Origin: Sandaracinaceae bacterium
GTDB taxonomy: Bacteria > Myxococcota_A > Polyangia > Polyangiales > Houyiibacteriaceae
Reading direction: 5' to 3'
DNA length: 64,000 nt
Assembly: GCA_020633055.1 (NCBI GenBank)
Contig: JACKEJ010000005.1
Coordinates: forward strand, 124,001-188,000
Shown here piece by piece: positions 30,101 through 37,490 of this stretch (position 1 is the first letter of the stretch; every line of letters begins with the position of its first letter). Under the pieces are notes generated by a model. The model was not told the origin of the DNA, ran no database searches, and saw only the letters and a list, made by a program, of their open reading frames with translations. The position numbers and the translations under genes were made by a program.

Positions 30101-31179
30101 GAACGACCAGCGCCCCATCGAGACGAGGTGCGGCGCGGCACGCCACGGACAGGCGTCTGTGCGCATTGTTCGCCGAGGCCCTCGAGCTGCCACAGGTCGC
30201 TCCAGACCAGTCGTTCTACGATCTTGGGGGACACTCCCTCTTGGCGGTGCGCCTCTTGGACCGCGTCAACGAGTCGTTCGGCGTCCAGCTCACGCTGGGC
30301 GTGCTCAAGGCGGCCGACACCCCCGCGGACCTCGCCGACCGGCTCCTGGGATCCGTCAGCGTCTCCACCCCGGAGACGATCTTCCCGATCCAGCCGCGTG
30401 GAACGCGGCCGCCCGTCTTCGCGGTGCACGTCCTGGGGAGCAACGGCAGCTACTTCGGTCCGCTCTCGGACGCGCTCGGCGCCGACCAGCCGGTGATCGG
30501 GGTGACCAGCCCTCCACGGCCGACCGCGCTCCCGAACGACGTAGGAGACATCGCGGCGGCCTACGCACGTGACATCATGCGCTACACGAGCGAAGGACCC
30601 ATCGCGCTGGTCGCCGTGTCGTTGGGAGGCGTCGTCGCGGTCGAGGTCGCACGGCAACTGCGCGCGGCCGGTCGGGACGTGGAGTTCGTCGGGCTGCTGG
30701 ACGCGCTGGGCCCCGGCCCCGTCGACCCCCTACGAGGCATCGCACGGATGAGGCGCCACGCGCAGGCGCTGACGCACCAGGGGCCCCGCTACGCGATGGA
30801 CAAGCTCTCGGACCGCAGCCAGCGCCTGCACCATCATGCGCGGCTGTTGGAGCTGCGCGTGCGTCGTGCGTTGGACCTTGGCGTCTCGGACGAGCTGGGT
30901 GCGCTCGAGTTCGTCGAGCGCAACGTGCAGGTCGCCTTGGCGCACTCCCTGCAGCCTTACGATGGACGCGTGACGGTGCTGCGAGCCACCGAGAACGTCT
31001 TTTACAGCGACGCGTACCGACGCGGGGGGCTCGGTTGGGGCGATGTGGCGCTCGCTGGCGTCGAGGTGATCGACGTGCCCGGTGAGCACCTGAGCATGCT
31101 CGCGCCTCCGCACGTCGGGACGCTCGCGCGAGAGCTCGCCGCCGCGCTGGGGCGCGCGCACGCCTCTTGGGCCGGCTGA
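27118..31179 (+). CDS. single-module nonribosomal peptide synthetase (C-A-PCP-TE)
   Basis: 1353 residues from the ATG at 27118, preceded by GGGAGA; an ATG at 26983 adds 45 Arg/Gly-rich residues unlike the family. Condensation domain about 18-460 with active-site HHALLDG (150-156). Adenylation domain about 480-985 with YTSGSTGRPKG, FSFDVSMEEM, NGYGPTE, YATGDLARW and a final TPGGKVD. Carrier protein about 1010-1080 with LGGHSL, S1040 being the phosphopantetheine site. Thioesterase about 1098-1350 with VAVSLGG (S1168), D1195 and H1324 as a plausible triad. All four domains look intact. The A-domain pocket read by hand against GrsA is D-V-E-A-V-V-G-V-T, which I cannot assign to an amino acid. No tailoring, MbtH, transporter or phosphopantetheinyl transferase gene is nearby, so it would condense one amino acid with an acyl or peptidyl partner supplied from elsewhere. 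Confidence 0.92.
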   Translation: MSTGQHDEVGGAGSDAFALTPMQHGMLAETLATPARGVNVQQIVVRLHEALDPDALREAFHLASSRHEALRTSFRWRGRAAPVQVVHRVGPLSFEVVDWRDTDGSTHEVSLGAWLAADRARGVALDATPTTRWTLFRLDEHEWTLVWTFHHALLDGRSFTRVLHEAFEDYAQLARGLRPERPPAPSPREHIEALAQVDRAATEAFFRTRLMGLSEPTRLALGARRVDLDEPQPTHREHEVRLAQGDVERIAQRAAEAGVTFFTCVQAAWAILLARYARRDDVVFGVTRAGRHLVAGAEHMVGCLINTVPQRASVREERPLVELLQALGDASRAVRPFEHAPLVDVQRLSGLPQGEPLLTTNVVLERYLLQSHLRQLDPSWQAREVEVLEQSSFPLSLAAYLDGALVVRLEFDPRVYAAATIEGMAKHLLQLLEDIGHATVIIDPVRRLTQVGEVRTLGDEECARLLRETAPARPTERVVETYAPLFRRVAMAHPERIAVSCHVPPGADARYPDAAPLTYAELDRRSDAIAARLRALGVTREDRVAICLPRTVKMAEALLGVLKAGAAYVPLDPTYPATSLEYMLADSGARALICLSELAPLDTPSTVARLALDLDWGSDADRASDDPRSVHADPGDLAYVIYTSGSTGRPKGVMVEHRSLVAHNRALAREFALTPADRVLQFASFSFDVSMEEMLPTWLAGATLVLRSREMGESLVTFQRAVAEERITVLNLPTAFWHELVRRMDEHDERLPASVRLVIVGGEKASRRAYATWRRVAPGVRWLNGYGPTEASVTCAVYDPMRGPPLHADDDVPIGHATDHARLYVLDRRRRLAPPGVPGELYAAGPCVARGYLGQDALSGARFFDDPFAPGERMYATGDLARWSPTYELEFLGRIDRQVKLRGFRIEPGEVEAVLERHPGVTEAVVGAREDSDGHVRLWAWVTCAPEAPVDERTLRRHVREALPSFMTPSAISVMSAFPLTPGGKVDLSALPVPGTTSAPSRRGAARHATDRRLCALFAEALELPQVAPDQSFYDLGGHSLLAVRLLDRVNESFGVQLTLGVLKAADTPADLADRLLGSVSVSTPETIFPIQPRGTRPPVFAVHVLGSNGSYFGPLSDALGADQPVIGVTSPPRPTALPNDVGDIAAAYARDIMRYTSEGPIALVAVSLGGVVAVEVARQLRAAGRDVEFVGLLDALGPGPVDPLRGIARMRRHAQALTHQGPRYAMDKLSDRSQRLHHHARLLELRVRRALDLGVSDELGALEFVERNVQVALAHSLQPYDGRVTVLRATENVFYSDAYRRGGLGWGDVALAGVEVIDVPGEHLSMLAPPHVGTLARELAAALGRAHASWAG

Positions 31180-31370
31180 GGGCCCCGCGTCACTCGGCCC
31201 CGAACACCAAAACGCCTCCGCTCGCTCGATCGCGCGGGCCCTCCGCCTCAGGAACAAGCCCTGCGCGAAGATGGTTGCCAAGCGGAACGAGCCTCTCTAG
31301 CCTGGAGTCTCGACAGGCTCTGCGCGCGCTCAGCCGGTTCGCCAGAGCCACCCACCCCCTGGGAGCGCCT

Positions 31371-31571
31371 ATGTCCAAGTCCTCTCTCTCGTCCGAAAAG
31401 CTCGAATTCCAAGTCGAGCGCCTCACGAACAAGCACCAGAAGATCGACGCGCGCGTGTGCGAGCTGGACGGTCGCCTGTCGCTCACCGCGGACGAAGAGA
31501 CGGAACTGCAGCAGCTCAAGAAGGAGAAGCTGGCTCTCAAGGACGAGCTGGCCACGCTGTCGAGCCGCTGA
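31371..31571 (+). CDS. small coiled-coil DUF465 (YdcH-like) protein
   Basis: 66 residues from the ATG at 31371, with GGGAG five bases upstream; longer in-frame starts exist but lack a ribosome binding site. Almost entirely helical and charged. The C-terminal half ELQQLKKEKLALKDELATL matches the DUF465/YdcH hallmark LKKEKLRLKDEL. The family is widespread, small and of unknown function, probably a dimeric coiled coil. It stands alone 190 bases after the NRPS gene and ahead of a convergent lipoprotein gene. Confidence 0.85.
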   Translation: MSKSSLSSEKLEFQVERLTNKHQKIDARVCELDGRLSLTADEETELQQLKKEKLALKDELATLSSR

Positions 31572-31705
31572 GCACACACACCAACGTGCGGCTTCCTGGG
31601 CGAGCACCGACCGTCGCCCAGGTCGCCCAGACGCCTTCCACCGGACGCGAGCTCGAGCGCCACGGATGGCCGCCGCGTGGTCGAAGCGCTCCGCGAGCTG
31701 CGGAC

Positions 31706-32137
31706 CTACCGCGCGTCTGCGCCCGGGATCTCCTCACCCAGCTCGTCGAGCGTGATGGCGAGGGTGCGCTGCCACTGGGGCTGGAGCCCCACGCCACGCT
31801 CGCCGGCGATCACGTGCGCCAGCGCGAGGTAGTGGCGCGCCTCCCGGCGATGTCCGAGGCGGTACTCGGTCATGCCGCGCAGGTAGTGCCAGGTCGCGCG
31901 CTGCGCGGTGGTGGCGGAGGGGATGTCCTCCTCGATGGCCACGAGCCAGGTGTTGGCGTCTTCATAGGCTGCGGCCGCGTAGCTGCGGCGGGCGCGGCGC
32001 AGGTCGTCGGAGAGCCCCGCGCACCCGAGGGCGAGGGCCACCGCACACCCGAGGGCGACCGCGCGGCCCGCACACCGCGCGAGCGCACGCGCAGCGAACG
32101 GTAGCCTTCGAGCGGGGGCGTGCTTCGGATCTCGCAT
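31706..32137 (-). CDS. TPR-like lipoprotein
   Basis: 143 residues from the ATG at 32137; the longer in-frame ORF overlaps the start of pabB and has an Arg-rich non-signal leader. Signal with lipobox VALGCAVALALGC (lipid Cys about 39). The mature part is helical (LSDDLRRARRSYAAAAYEDA, WHYLRGMTEYRLGHRREARH, YLALAHVIAGERG), which reads as two TPR-like repeats. Probably an outer-membrane-anchored protein-interaction module; function unknown. Divergent from pabB with a 95-base gap. Confidence 0.7.
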   Translation of the reverse strand: MRDPKHAPARRLPFAARALARCAGRAVALGCAVALALGCAGLSDDLRRARRSYAAAAYEDANTWLVAIEEDIPSATTAQRATWHYLRGMTEYRLGHRREARHYLALAHVIAGERGVGLQPQWQRTLAITLDELGEEIPGADAR

Positions 32138-32232
32138 CGACCCCCCGTGTAGCTCGGCAGCGCGTACGGGATCAAGCGAGCGACGCGCGCGGCGAGCTTT
32201 ACCTCCTGGCACCTGGGCAGTACACCCAGCGC

Positions 32233-33597
32233 ATGTGGGTCGAGCGCTACGGCGTCCAGCATGAACTCCCAGCGCTCGCCGAGCGCCTCCACGCGCGCGG
32301 CGGACTCGCGTGGCTGGACGGCGAGGGACGCAGCGCAGACAGCTGGTCGTTCCTGGGCTGCACCCCCGTCGAGACACTGCGCGCGACCTACGCAGACGGC
32401 GACCCGCTTGCGCCGCTGGCGACGACGGTGCCGCGGCGGGACACGTCAGGCGAGCACGCACCGCACTTTCGAGGCCCTGCAGCGGACGCGCCGCTCCCGC
32501 CCCTCGGCCGGGTGCCACGCTACATCGGCTACGTGGCGTACGACGCGGCGTTCGCGCTCGAGCGCCGCCTGCGACCGCGGCACCTGCGCGACCCTGCCAC
32601 GCCAACGCTCCACTTCGCACGCTACGACGCGCTCTTGGCCGTCGCCCACGCTGGCGCCCGAGAGGAGACGAACGCACCGGAGGCGTTCATCCTTGCCGAT
32701 GACGAGGACGCCGCGGCCCGGCTGCGGGCGGCCCTGGACGCACGCGTGGAGCCTGCGGCGCCCCCTCTCCCGAGCATGGCGTGGGCCCCCGATCCGAACC
32801 TGCATGCGGCGGCGGTGCGCGCAGCGCTCGAGCACATTGCGGCCGGTGACTTCTATCAAGTGAACCTCGCGCGCCGCTGGACGGCCAAGCTCGGCGGGAG
32901 CGCGTTCCCGCTCTTCCTCGCGATGCGTCGCGCCAGCCCCGTGCCGCTCGGGGCCTATCTCGACGCGGGCGATCACGCGGTCTTGGCGCGCACCATGGAG
33001 ACCTTCCTGCGCTGGGAGCGAACCGAGCGGCGCCTCAGCACGCGCCCCATCAAGGGCACCGTGCCGCGCGCCGAGGGCCAGGACGAGGCGGCTGCGCGCG
33101 CGTTGCGGACGGACGAGAAGGAGCACGCCGAGCACGCGATGATCGTGGACCTGATGCGCAACGACCTGGCGCGTGTGGCCGCGACGGGCAGCGTGCGGGT
33201 CGAGGCGCCGTTTTCGGTGGAGCCCTATGCGCGGCTGTCGCACCTGGTCACCACGGTGACGGCCACCACGCGCGAGGACGTCGGGCTGGTGGACATCCTG
33301 CGCGCCACGTTCCCTCCAGGGAGCGTCACCGGCGCGCCCAAGCTCGCGGCGATGCAGGCCATCGAGGCGCTCGAGCCGGAGCCTCGCGGGGTCTACTGTG
33401 GCGCAGTCGGCCACGTCGATCAGCTGGGGGGGCTGACGCTCGCAGTGGCCATTCGTACGGCGCTGGTACGCCATGACACGATGCACTACTTCGCCGGAGG
33501 CGGGTTGGTGGCGGCGAGCGACCCCGAGCGAGAGGTGGCCGAGACCGAGCTCAAGGCACGCGTGTTCCTCGACGCCATCGACGCGCTCCGGCGCTGA
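32233..33597 (+). CDS. pabB: aminodeoxychorismate synthase component I
   Basis: 454 residues. The chorismate-binding C-terminal domain is complete: ALEHIAAGDFYQVNLARRW, RPIKGTVPR, AMIVDLMRNDLARV, FPPGSVTGAPK and YFAGGGLVAASDPEREVAET. The PIKGT motif (K275) marks PabB rather than TrpE, which has PIAGT. PabB aminates chorismate to 4-amino-4-deoxychorismate for folate synthesis, with ammonia from PabA. Neither pabA nor pabC is adjacent. N-terminal residues 1-190 match the PabB/TrpE N-lobe (SWSFLGCTPVETLRAT, YIGYVAYDAAF). Confidence 0.93.
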   Translation: MWVERYGVQHELPALAERLHARGGLAWLDGEGRSADSWSFLGCTPVETLRATYADGDPLAPLATTVPRRDTSGEHAPHFRGPAADAPLPPLGRVPRYIGYVAYDAAFALERRLRPRHLRDPATPTLHFARYDALLAVAHAGAREETNAPEAFILADDEDAAARLRAALDARVEPAAPPLPSMAWAPDPNLHAAAVRAALEHIAAGDFYQVNLARRWTAKLGGSAFPLFLAMRRASPVPLGAYLDAGDHAVLARTMETFLRWERTERRLSTRPIKGTVPRAEGQDEAAARALRTDEKEHAEHAMIVDLMRNDLARVAATGSVRVEAPFSVEPYARLSHLVTTVTATTREDVGLVDILRATFPPGSVTGAPKLAAMQAIEALEPEPRGVYCGAVGHVDQLGGLTLAVAIRTALVRHDTMHYFAGGGLVAASDPEREVAETELKARVFLDAIDALRR

Positions 33598-33642
33598 CGG
33601 GGAGACGCGCTGCACCGCGGACGGACCCGCTCCGGCCGTGCC

Positions 33643-33665
33643 GCCCAGCGCCGCGTGCGCTGGGC
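33643..33665. terminator. strong hairpin between convergent pabB and a beta-barrel gene
   Basis: GCCCAGCGC and GCGCTGGGC are perfect 9-bp arms around CGCGT, 46 bases after the pabB stop and 80 bases after the stop of the convergent gene. There is no T-tract. As a symmetric stem it could end transcription from both sides. Confidence 0.55.
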
Positions 33666-33745
33666 CGACTCCCGATGCGCCACTGAACACCGCGCGCGGA
33701 GCGCCGCCTCTCGATGCGCTCCGCGACGCGCCTGCGAGCGGGGCA

Positions 33746-34393
33746 TCAGAAGTGCGTCCCGAGCGACACTGCGAAGGTGACTGGGAACAACACGACGACG
33801 CGATTGCGATGCTTGATGAGGTCGATGGGGTCGAGCGCCGCCGCGATGAGCCCGCTGACGTGCATGTGCCGGTGGAAGTCGTAGCGCACGCGCGCGACGC
33901 CCCCGAGACCCATCGTGACGGCCTCCACCGTGGAGTAGTCCGCGTCGTTGATCCGGAAGGACTGCAGGTGCACGCCCAGGCCCGCGTAGAGGTGGACGTT
34001 CTCCGCGAGCTGCTCGTGCAAGCCGACCATCACCGACCCGTCTAGGCCCCAGTGCTGCTCGTAGTCGCGGCGCAGCGAACCGCGGTAGTGCTCGCCGCTG
34101 CCAGGCTGAGCGCCGCGCATCGGGAAGTACGCTTCGCCGTGCAGCATCATGCCGAAGCGACGGCCAACCCAATAGTCGAAGGAGAGCGTCAGCGCGTGCA
34201 GCGAGTATGCGTCGCCGTCCTCGGTGCGAAAGCGGACGGTGTGAAATCCGAGGCCCGCGTCGTGGGACGGCGCGTTGACGCGGTCGGCCGCCGCCGTGGC
34301 CGGATCGAGAGCGAGCGCAACGACCGCGAGGAGCGCGAGGAACGAGGGAGCGGTGGCGAGCGAGAGCGCGGAAGTGGAGCGAGAGCAGCGCAT
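33746..34393 (-). CDS. exported beta-barrel-like protein (unknown function)
   Basis: 215 residues from the ATG at 34393. Signal peptide SFLALLAVVALALDPATAAA, cleavage near residue 35. The mature part alternates hydrophobic and polar residues (HALTLSFDYWVGRRFGMMLH, ENVHLYAGLGVHLQSFRIND) and ends in a terminal aromatic strand (FAVSLGTHF), typical of outer-membrane beta barrels whose last residue is Phe. About eight to ten strands seem likely. I do not recognise a named family. Divergent from the lipoprotein-SDR pair across an AT-rich, palindrome-bearing gap. Confidence 0.65.
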   Translation of the reverse strand: MRCSRSTSALSLATAPSFLALLAVVALALDPATAAADRVNAPSHDAGLGFHTVRFRTEDGDAYSLHALTLSFDYWVGRRFGMMLHGEAYFPMRGAQPGSGEHYRGSLRRDYEQHWGLDGSVMVGLHEQLAENVHLYAGLGVHLQSFRINDADYSTVEAVTMGLGGVARVRYDFHRHMHVSGLIAAALDPIDLIKHRNRVVVLFPVTFAVSLGTHF

Positions 34394-34460
34394 GAGCGTC
34401 CTGTGGGGGCGAGTCGTGGTCGCAGGTCGGCGATCATCGACGGCCCCGCGCGGTCTGTTC

Positions 34461-34503
34461 TTGACATATGTAGCGACGTTACACAAATTCCGACACATGT
34501 CGG
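34461..34503. promoter_or_regulatory. divergent promoter region with three palindromes
   Basis: A short AT-rich island in GC-rich DNA. It holds TTGACA (34461-34466), a perfect 8-bp palindrome ACATATGT (34464-34471), a near-palindrome TGTAGCG-A-CGTTACA (34469-34483, one mismatch) and CCGACA-CA-TGTCGG (34490-34503). A -10-like CAAATT lies 17 bases after TTGACA, a weak match. TGTA..TACA arrangements of this kind are typical TetR- or MarR-family operators. Likely controls the lipoprotein/SDR pair, the beta-barrel gene, or both. Confidence 0.5.
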
Positions 34504-34595
34504 TCTCCCACTACGGCTGGTTCTCCTCCACGCGCACCGCGCACGACCCCTCCCGGCACACTCGACCCACGTGCCGAGCATCGTCCACCGACGCC

Positions 34596-35588
34596 GTGTG
34601 CCGCGCTGATGCGCTGTGGGTGTGGCTCTCGCTCGGCGTCGTCCTGTCGCTCGCCGCCTGCGACAAGTCGGGCGTGCACGACCTGGCGCGCCGCTCCGAC
34701 ACGCTGAGCACCTGTGACTCGCCCACCTCCACGTGGGTGCGCTCGCTCGAGGGCAGCACGGAGTTGTTCGTGCTGGGCACGCGCCGCGCGGGGCTGGGCA
34801 GCGGCAGCGGGTGCTACGTGCGCACGCTGGTGTTCGAGGACAGCACCATCGAGATGGAGACCGGCACGTTCACCGTCGACGGGTCGGGTGCCGGCCAGGC
34901 CGCCGTGACCGCGACCTACGACTTTCCGTTCCAGCCCGAGCTCGCACCGCTCCAGCGCCGCGGTGTGCGGCGCGTCGACCACGACGACGAGCCCCTGCTA
35001 CGCGTGCTGTCGACGTCACGCGACGGCGACCAGCTGCTGCTCACGGTGGACGGCGACGAGCGACGCCTGACGGGCCTGCCCGAAGTGATTCGGCGACTGG
35101 ACACCCAGACGCAGGCTGGCGCGGAGGACATCTTCCGGCTGGTCAACATGATGTTCTACATGACCCAGGTGCGCGTGGAGGGCTTCGGCGCGTCGGGCAT
35201 GACGCAGTACACGGCACCGAGCACCTTCGTGGGCATCGCGGCGGGCACGTACCGCGTCGCGGTCACGCCGCAGCGGCTGCGCATCCTCGTCGACCTCACC
35301 TACACGGGCCTGCGCGACCTGACGGACATTCAGCTGGACGGCAACCAACACACGGACGTGGCGCTGAGCGGCTCGGGCACCACCAGCGACGTGCTCGTCT
35401 ACACGCTGGACCACCCGGACCGCGCGACCCCCATCGAGTTCGCCGTCCACTACGATCAGGCCACCATCGTCAACGGCATGGCGGCGTCGGGCTTCTACCC
35501 GTGCGACGTGGACGGTCAGCGCTTCGACATCGACTACCCGCTGCAGAACGACGTGCACCTGCGCAACCTGCTGCCCATCGGAGAGTGA
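34596..35588 (+). CDS. putative lipoprotein of unknown function
   Basis: 330 residues from the GTG at 34596, which gives a normal lipoprotein signal (CRADALWVWLSLGVVLSLAAC, lipid Cys 22). An in-frame ATG at 34497 would add 33 polar residues and sits inside the operator island; neither start has a clear ribosome binding site. The mature protein has beta-rich stretches (TIEMETGTFTVDGSGAGQAA, TFVGIAAGTYRVAVTP, PIEFAVHYDQATIVNG) and no family I recognise. The stop is five bases ahead of the SDR gene, so the two form an operon. Confidence 0.6.
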   Translation: MCRADALWVWLSLGVVLSLAACDKSGVHDLARRSDTLSTCDSPTSTWVRSLEGSTELFVLGTRRAGLGSGSGCYVRTLVFEDSTIEMETGTFTVDGSGAGQAAVTATYDFPFQPELAPLQRRGVRRVDHDDEPLLRVLSTSRDGDQLLLTVDGDERRLTGLPEVIRRLDTQTQAGAEDIFRLVNMMFYMTQVRVEGFGASGMTQYTAPSTFVGIAAGTYRVAVTPQRLRILVDLTYTGLRDLTDIQLDGNQHTDVALSGSGTTSDVLVYTLDHPDRATPIEFAVHYDQATIVNGMAASGFYPCDVDGQRFDIDYPLQNDVHLRNLLPIGE

Positions 35589-35593
35589 ACGCC

Positions 35594-36529
35594 ATGCATC
35601 GTCCCCTCCGAGTCCTCGTCACAGGCGCCGATGGCTGCGTCGGCAGCGCCATCGCGCATCACCTGCGTGCGGCTGGTCACGACGTGCGCGCACAGGTCTT
35701 CGGCCGCGCCGCGGACGACGCGCTCGGCGAGGTGCGGGCGGACCTCACCCGCGACGTGCCGAACGATGCGTTCGGCTGGGAGCCCAACGAACCAGTCGAT
35801 TCCGTCATCCACACGGCAGGCGTGGTCGACCCACGGGTACCGAACGCGCTGATGTTCGCGGTCAACGCGGGCGGCACGGAGAAGATGCTGCGCTGGGCCG
35901 CGGCGCGCCGCTGCCGCCACTTCGTGCAGATCAGCTCCGTCAGCGTGTACGGCGCGCGCGCGCTGGGCCAGGACCGCCACGAGGACACCCATCGCATCCG
36001 CTTCGCAGCCCTGGCGTACGCGCGCTCGAAGGCGCTCGCGGAGCGGCACGTCGAGCGCGCGGAGGTCCCGTACACGCTGCTGCGGCTCCCAATGGTCATC
36101 GGCCGCGGGGACGTGTTCACCTCTCCCGTGGTCCTCGGCGGGCTGCGCGCCGGCACCCTCTTCATGTCCGGCGCGGGTGACGTGCGCACCAGCATGATCG
36201 GGGTCAACAACCTGGGCGCGCTCACCGCGGCGCTGCTCGAAGCTGGCCCCGCGAACGCGCCGCTCAACTTCGCGGACCATCACGTGACCTGGCGCGAGTT
36301 GCTCGCCGAGTACGCCCGCGCCGCGGACCTGCCGTTCAGCGTGCGCCGCCCTCCGTTGCCGATGGACATCCTGCGCGGGCGGGCGTCCGAGTACTTCCTG
36401 CTCTACGGCATGAGCCGCTTCGGGGGGCACTTCCCGACGGGCCGGCTGATGGCGCACCTCGGACGCCGCTCGAGCGAGGTGCACCGTGGGGACTGGCGGG
36501 ACGCGGTCAGGGACGCCGTCGCGTCTTAG
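35594..36529 (+). CDS. NAD(P)-dependent epimerase/dehydratase (extended SDR)
   Basis: 311 residues from the ATG at 35594. The Rossmann entry RVLVTGADGCVGSAIAHHL carries the extended-SDR GxxGxxG motif. The catalytic Ser and Tyr-xxx-Lys are at QISSVSVYG and YARSK. The substrate-binding half contains TLLRLPMVIGRGDVF and MIGVNNLGALTAALLEAG. Such enzymes act on nucleotide sugars or, in the 3-beta-HSD/NSDHL-like branch, on sterol or polyketide carbonyls. The latter branch is possible because of VVDPRVP..FAVNAGGTEK, but the substrate is not readable. Operon with the lipoprotein upstream. Confidence 0.85.
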   Translation: MHRPLRVLVTGADGCVGSAIAHHLRAAGHDVRAQVFGRAADDALGEVRADLTRDVPNDAFGWEPNEPVDSVIHTAGVVDPRVPNALMFAVNAGGTEKMLRWAAARRCRHFVQISSVSVYGARALGQDRHEDTHRIRFAALAYARSKALAERHVERAEVPYTLLRLPMVIGRGDVFTSPVVLGGLRAGTLFMSGAGDVRTSMIGVNNLGALTAALLEAGPANAPLNFADHHVTWRELLAEYARAADLPFSVRRPPLPMDILRGRASEYFLLYGMSRFGGHFPTGRLMAHLGRRSSEVHRGDWRDAVRDAVAS

Positions 36530-36612
36530 CAGCCCGTCGTTCGACGCTCGTGGCCGCGCGCCCCTGTCGAGAGCCGCCGGAAGGCCGCCGTCGGAAACCA
36601 ACCGGAGTCTCT

Positions 36613-36628
36613 CGGCACGTTCGTTGCT
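36613..36628 (+). promoter_or_regulatory. sigma-54-like (-24/-12) promoter
   Basis: CGGCACG-TTCG-TTGCT matches the sigma-54 consensus TGGCACG-N4-TTGCW at all but the first position, with the invariant GG (36614-36615) and GC (36626-36627) at the correct spacing. It lies 64 bases ahead of the Hint lipoprotein start in an otherwise gene-free 162-base gap. Established knowledge: such promoters need an NtrC-family activator. The activator is not identified here. Confidence 0.55.
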
Positions 36629-36691
36629 GAGTGCGGCGACGCGCCCACCAGCACCGGCTTCTTCCGTGCCAATCTGTGCCAGAGGTCTTCG

Positions 36692-37465
36692 ATGAGTGTC
36701 TTTCGCTTCCCTTCCCCCACGTACGCCACGCTGCTCGCCGCCCTGGGGCTCAGCGCCCCGGGTTGCATATACAGCTGCTTCGCTGCGGGAACCCGGGTCC
36801 GGGTCCCCGGCGGGACGCGACGAATCGAGTCGCTCCGCGTCGGTGACGAGGTGCTGGCCTTCGACCCGGTGCGCGGGGTCGTGGCCGAGCGCGTCGTCCG
36901 CACGTTTCACCACCGAGACCGGCCGCTGCTGCGCGTGGTCTCGGACCGAGGCACGACTCACACCACCGCCGAGCACCCGTACTTCACGGAGCGCGCAGGC
37001 TTCGTGCCGGCCCTCGCGCTGTCAGCGGGAACACGGCTACGTGGACTCGATGTCGGCCCCGCGGTAGGTGATGAGGCGCGGGTGCTCGCCATCACCCCTC
37101 TGACGCTTCGAGCCGACGTGTGGAACCTCTCGGTCAGCGGCACGCAGACATACTTCGCCGACGAGGTGTTGGTCCACAACAAGAGCTATTGTGAGCGTTG
37201 CAGCGACTCCCCTGCCGTGTGCGAGGGACAGGACCGCGATGGGGATGGGGTCCCGTGGGAGCGGGACTGCGATGACTCGACGACGAGCATCGGTGCGTGC
37301 GCGCCGGGACAGGCGCGGGCCGAGGTGTGCGCGCGGGAGTACCGCGATAGCTCGGGAGACGCTGGTCTTCGCGACCTCGGCGGCAGCCCGGAAGACGGCG
37401 GCGACGGCGATCAAGGCGATGGCGGTACGGTGCCATCGGGCGACGGAGGTGCTGACGGCGGGTGA
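36692..37465 (+). CDS. lipoprotein with a Hint (intein-like) domain and Asp-rich Ca-binding tail
   Basis: 257 residues. A short signal ends in a lipobox (ALGLSAPGC, Cys25). Only four residues later the Hint domain begins at Cys29 (CFAAGTRVRVPGGTRRIESL), with block-B TAEH (92-95) and ends with YFADEVLVHN (H162-N163). The residue after Asn163 is Lys, not Cys/Ser/Thr, so splicing in the intein sense is unlikely; N-terminal thioester formation or C-terminal Asn cleavage is still possible. After it come a Cys-containing stretch and DRDGDGVPWERDCDD, a thrombospondin-3/EF-like calcium motif, then a Gly/Asp-rich tail. Such HNKS-ended Hint lipoproteins recur in myxobacteria. AGAGG lies about nine bases upstream of the ATG. 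Probably outer-membrane and surface-exposed; function unknown. Confidence 0.8.
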   Translation: MSVFRFPSPTYATLLAALGLSAPGCIYSCFAAGTRVRVPGGTRRIESLRVGDEVLAFDPVRGVVAERVVRTFHHRDRPLLRVVSDRGTTHTTAEHPYFTERAGFVPALALSAGTRLRGLDVGPAVGDEARVLAITPLTLRADVWNLSVSGTQTYFADEVLVHNKSYCERCSDSPAVCEGQDRDGDGVPWERDCDDSTTSIGACAPGQARAEVCAREYRDSSGDAGLRDLGGSPEDGGDGDQGDGGTVPSGDGGADGG

Positions 37466-37490
37466 GGCGGCCGACCCCAACTGGCGCGCC

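Noticed and set aside
27118..31179. Assigning an amino acid to the NRPS A domain
   Set aside because: The pocket residues were aligned by hand and do not match a code I know with confidence.
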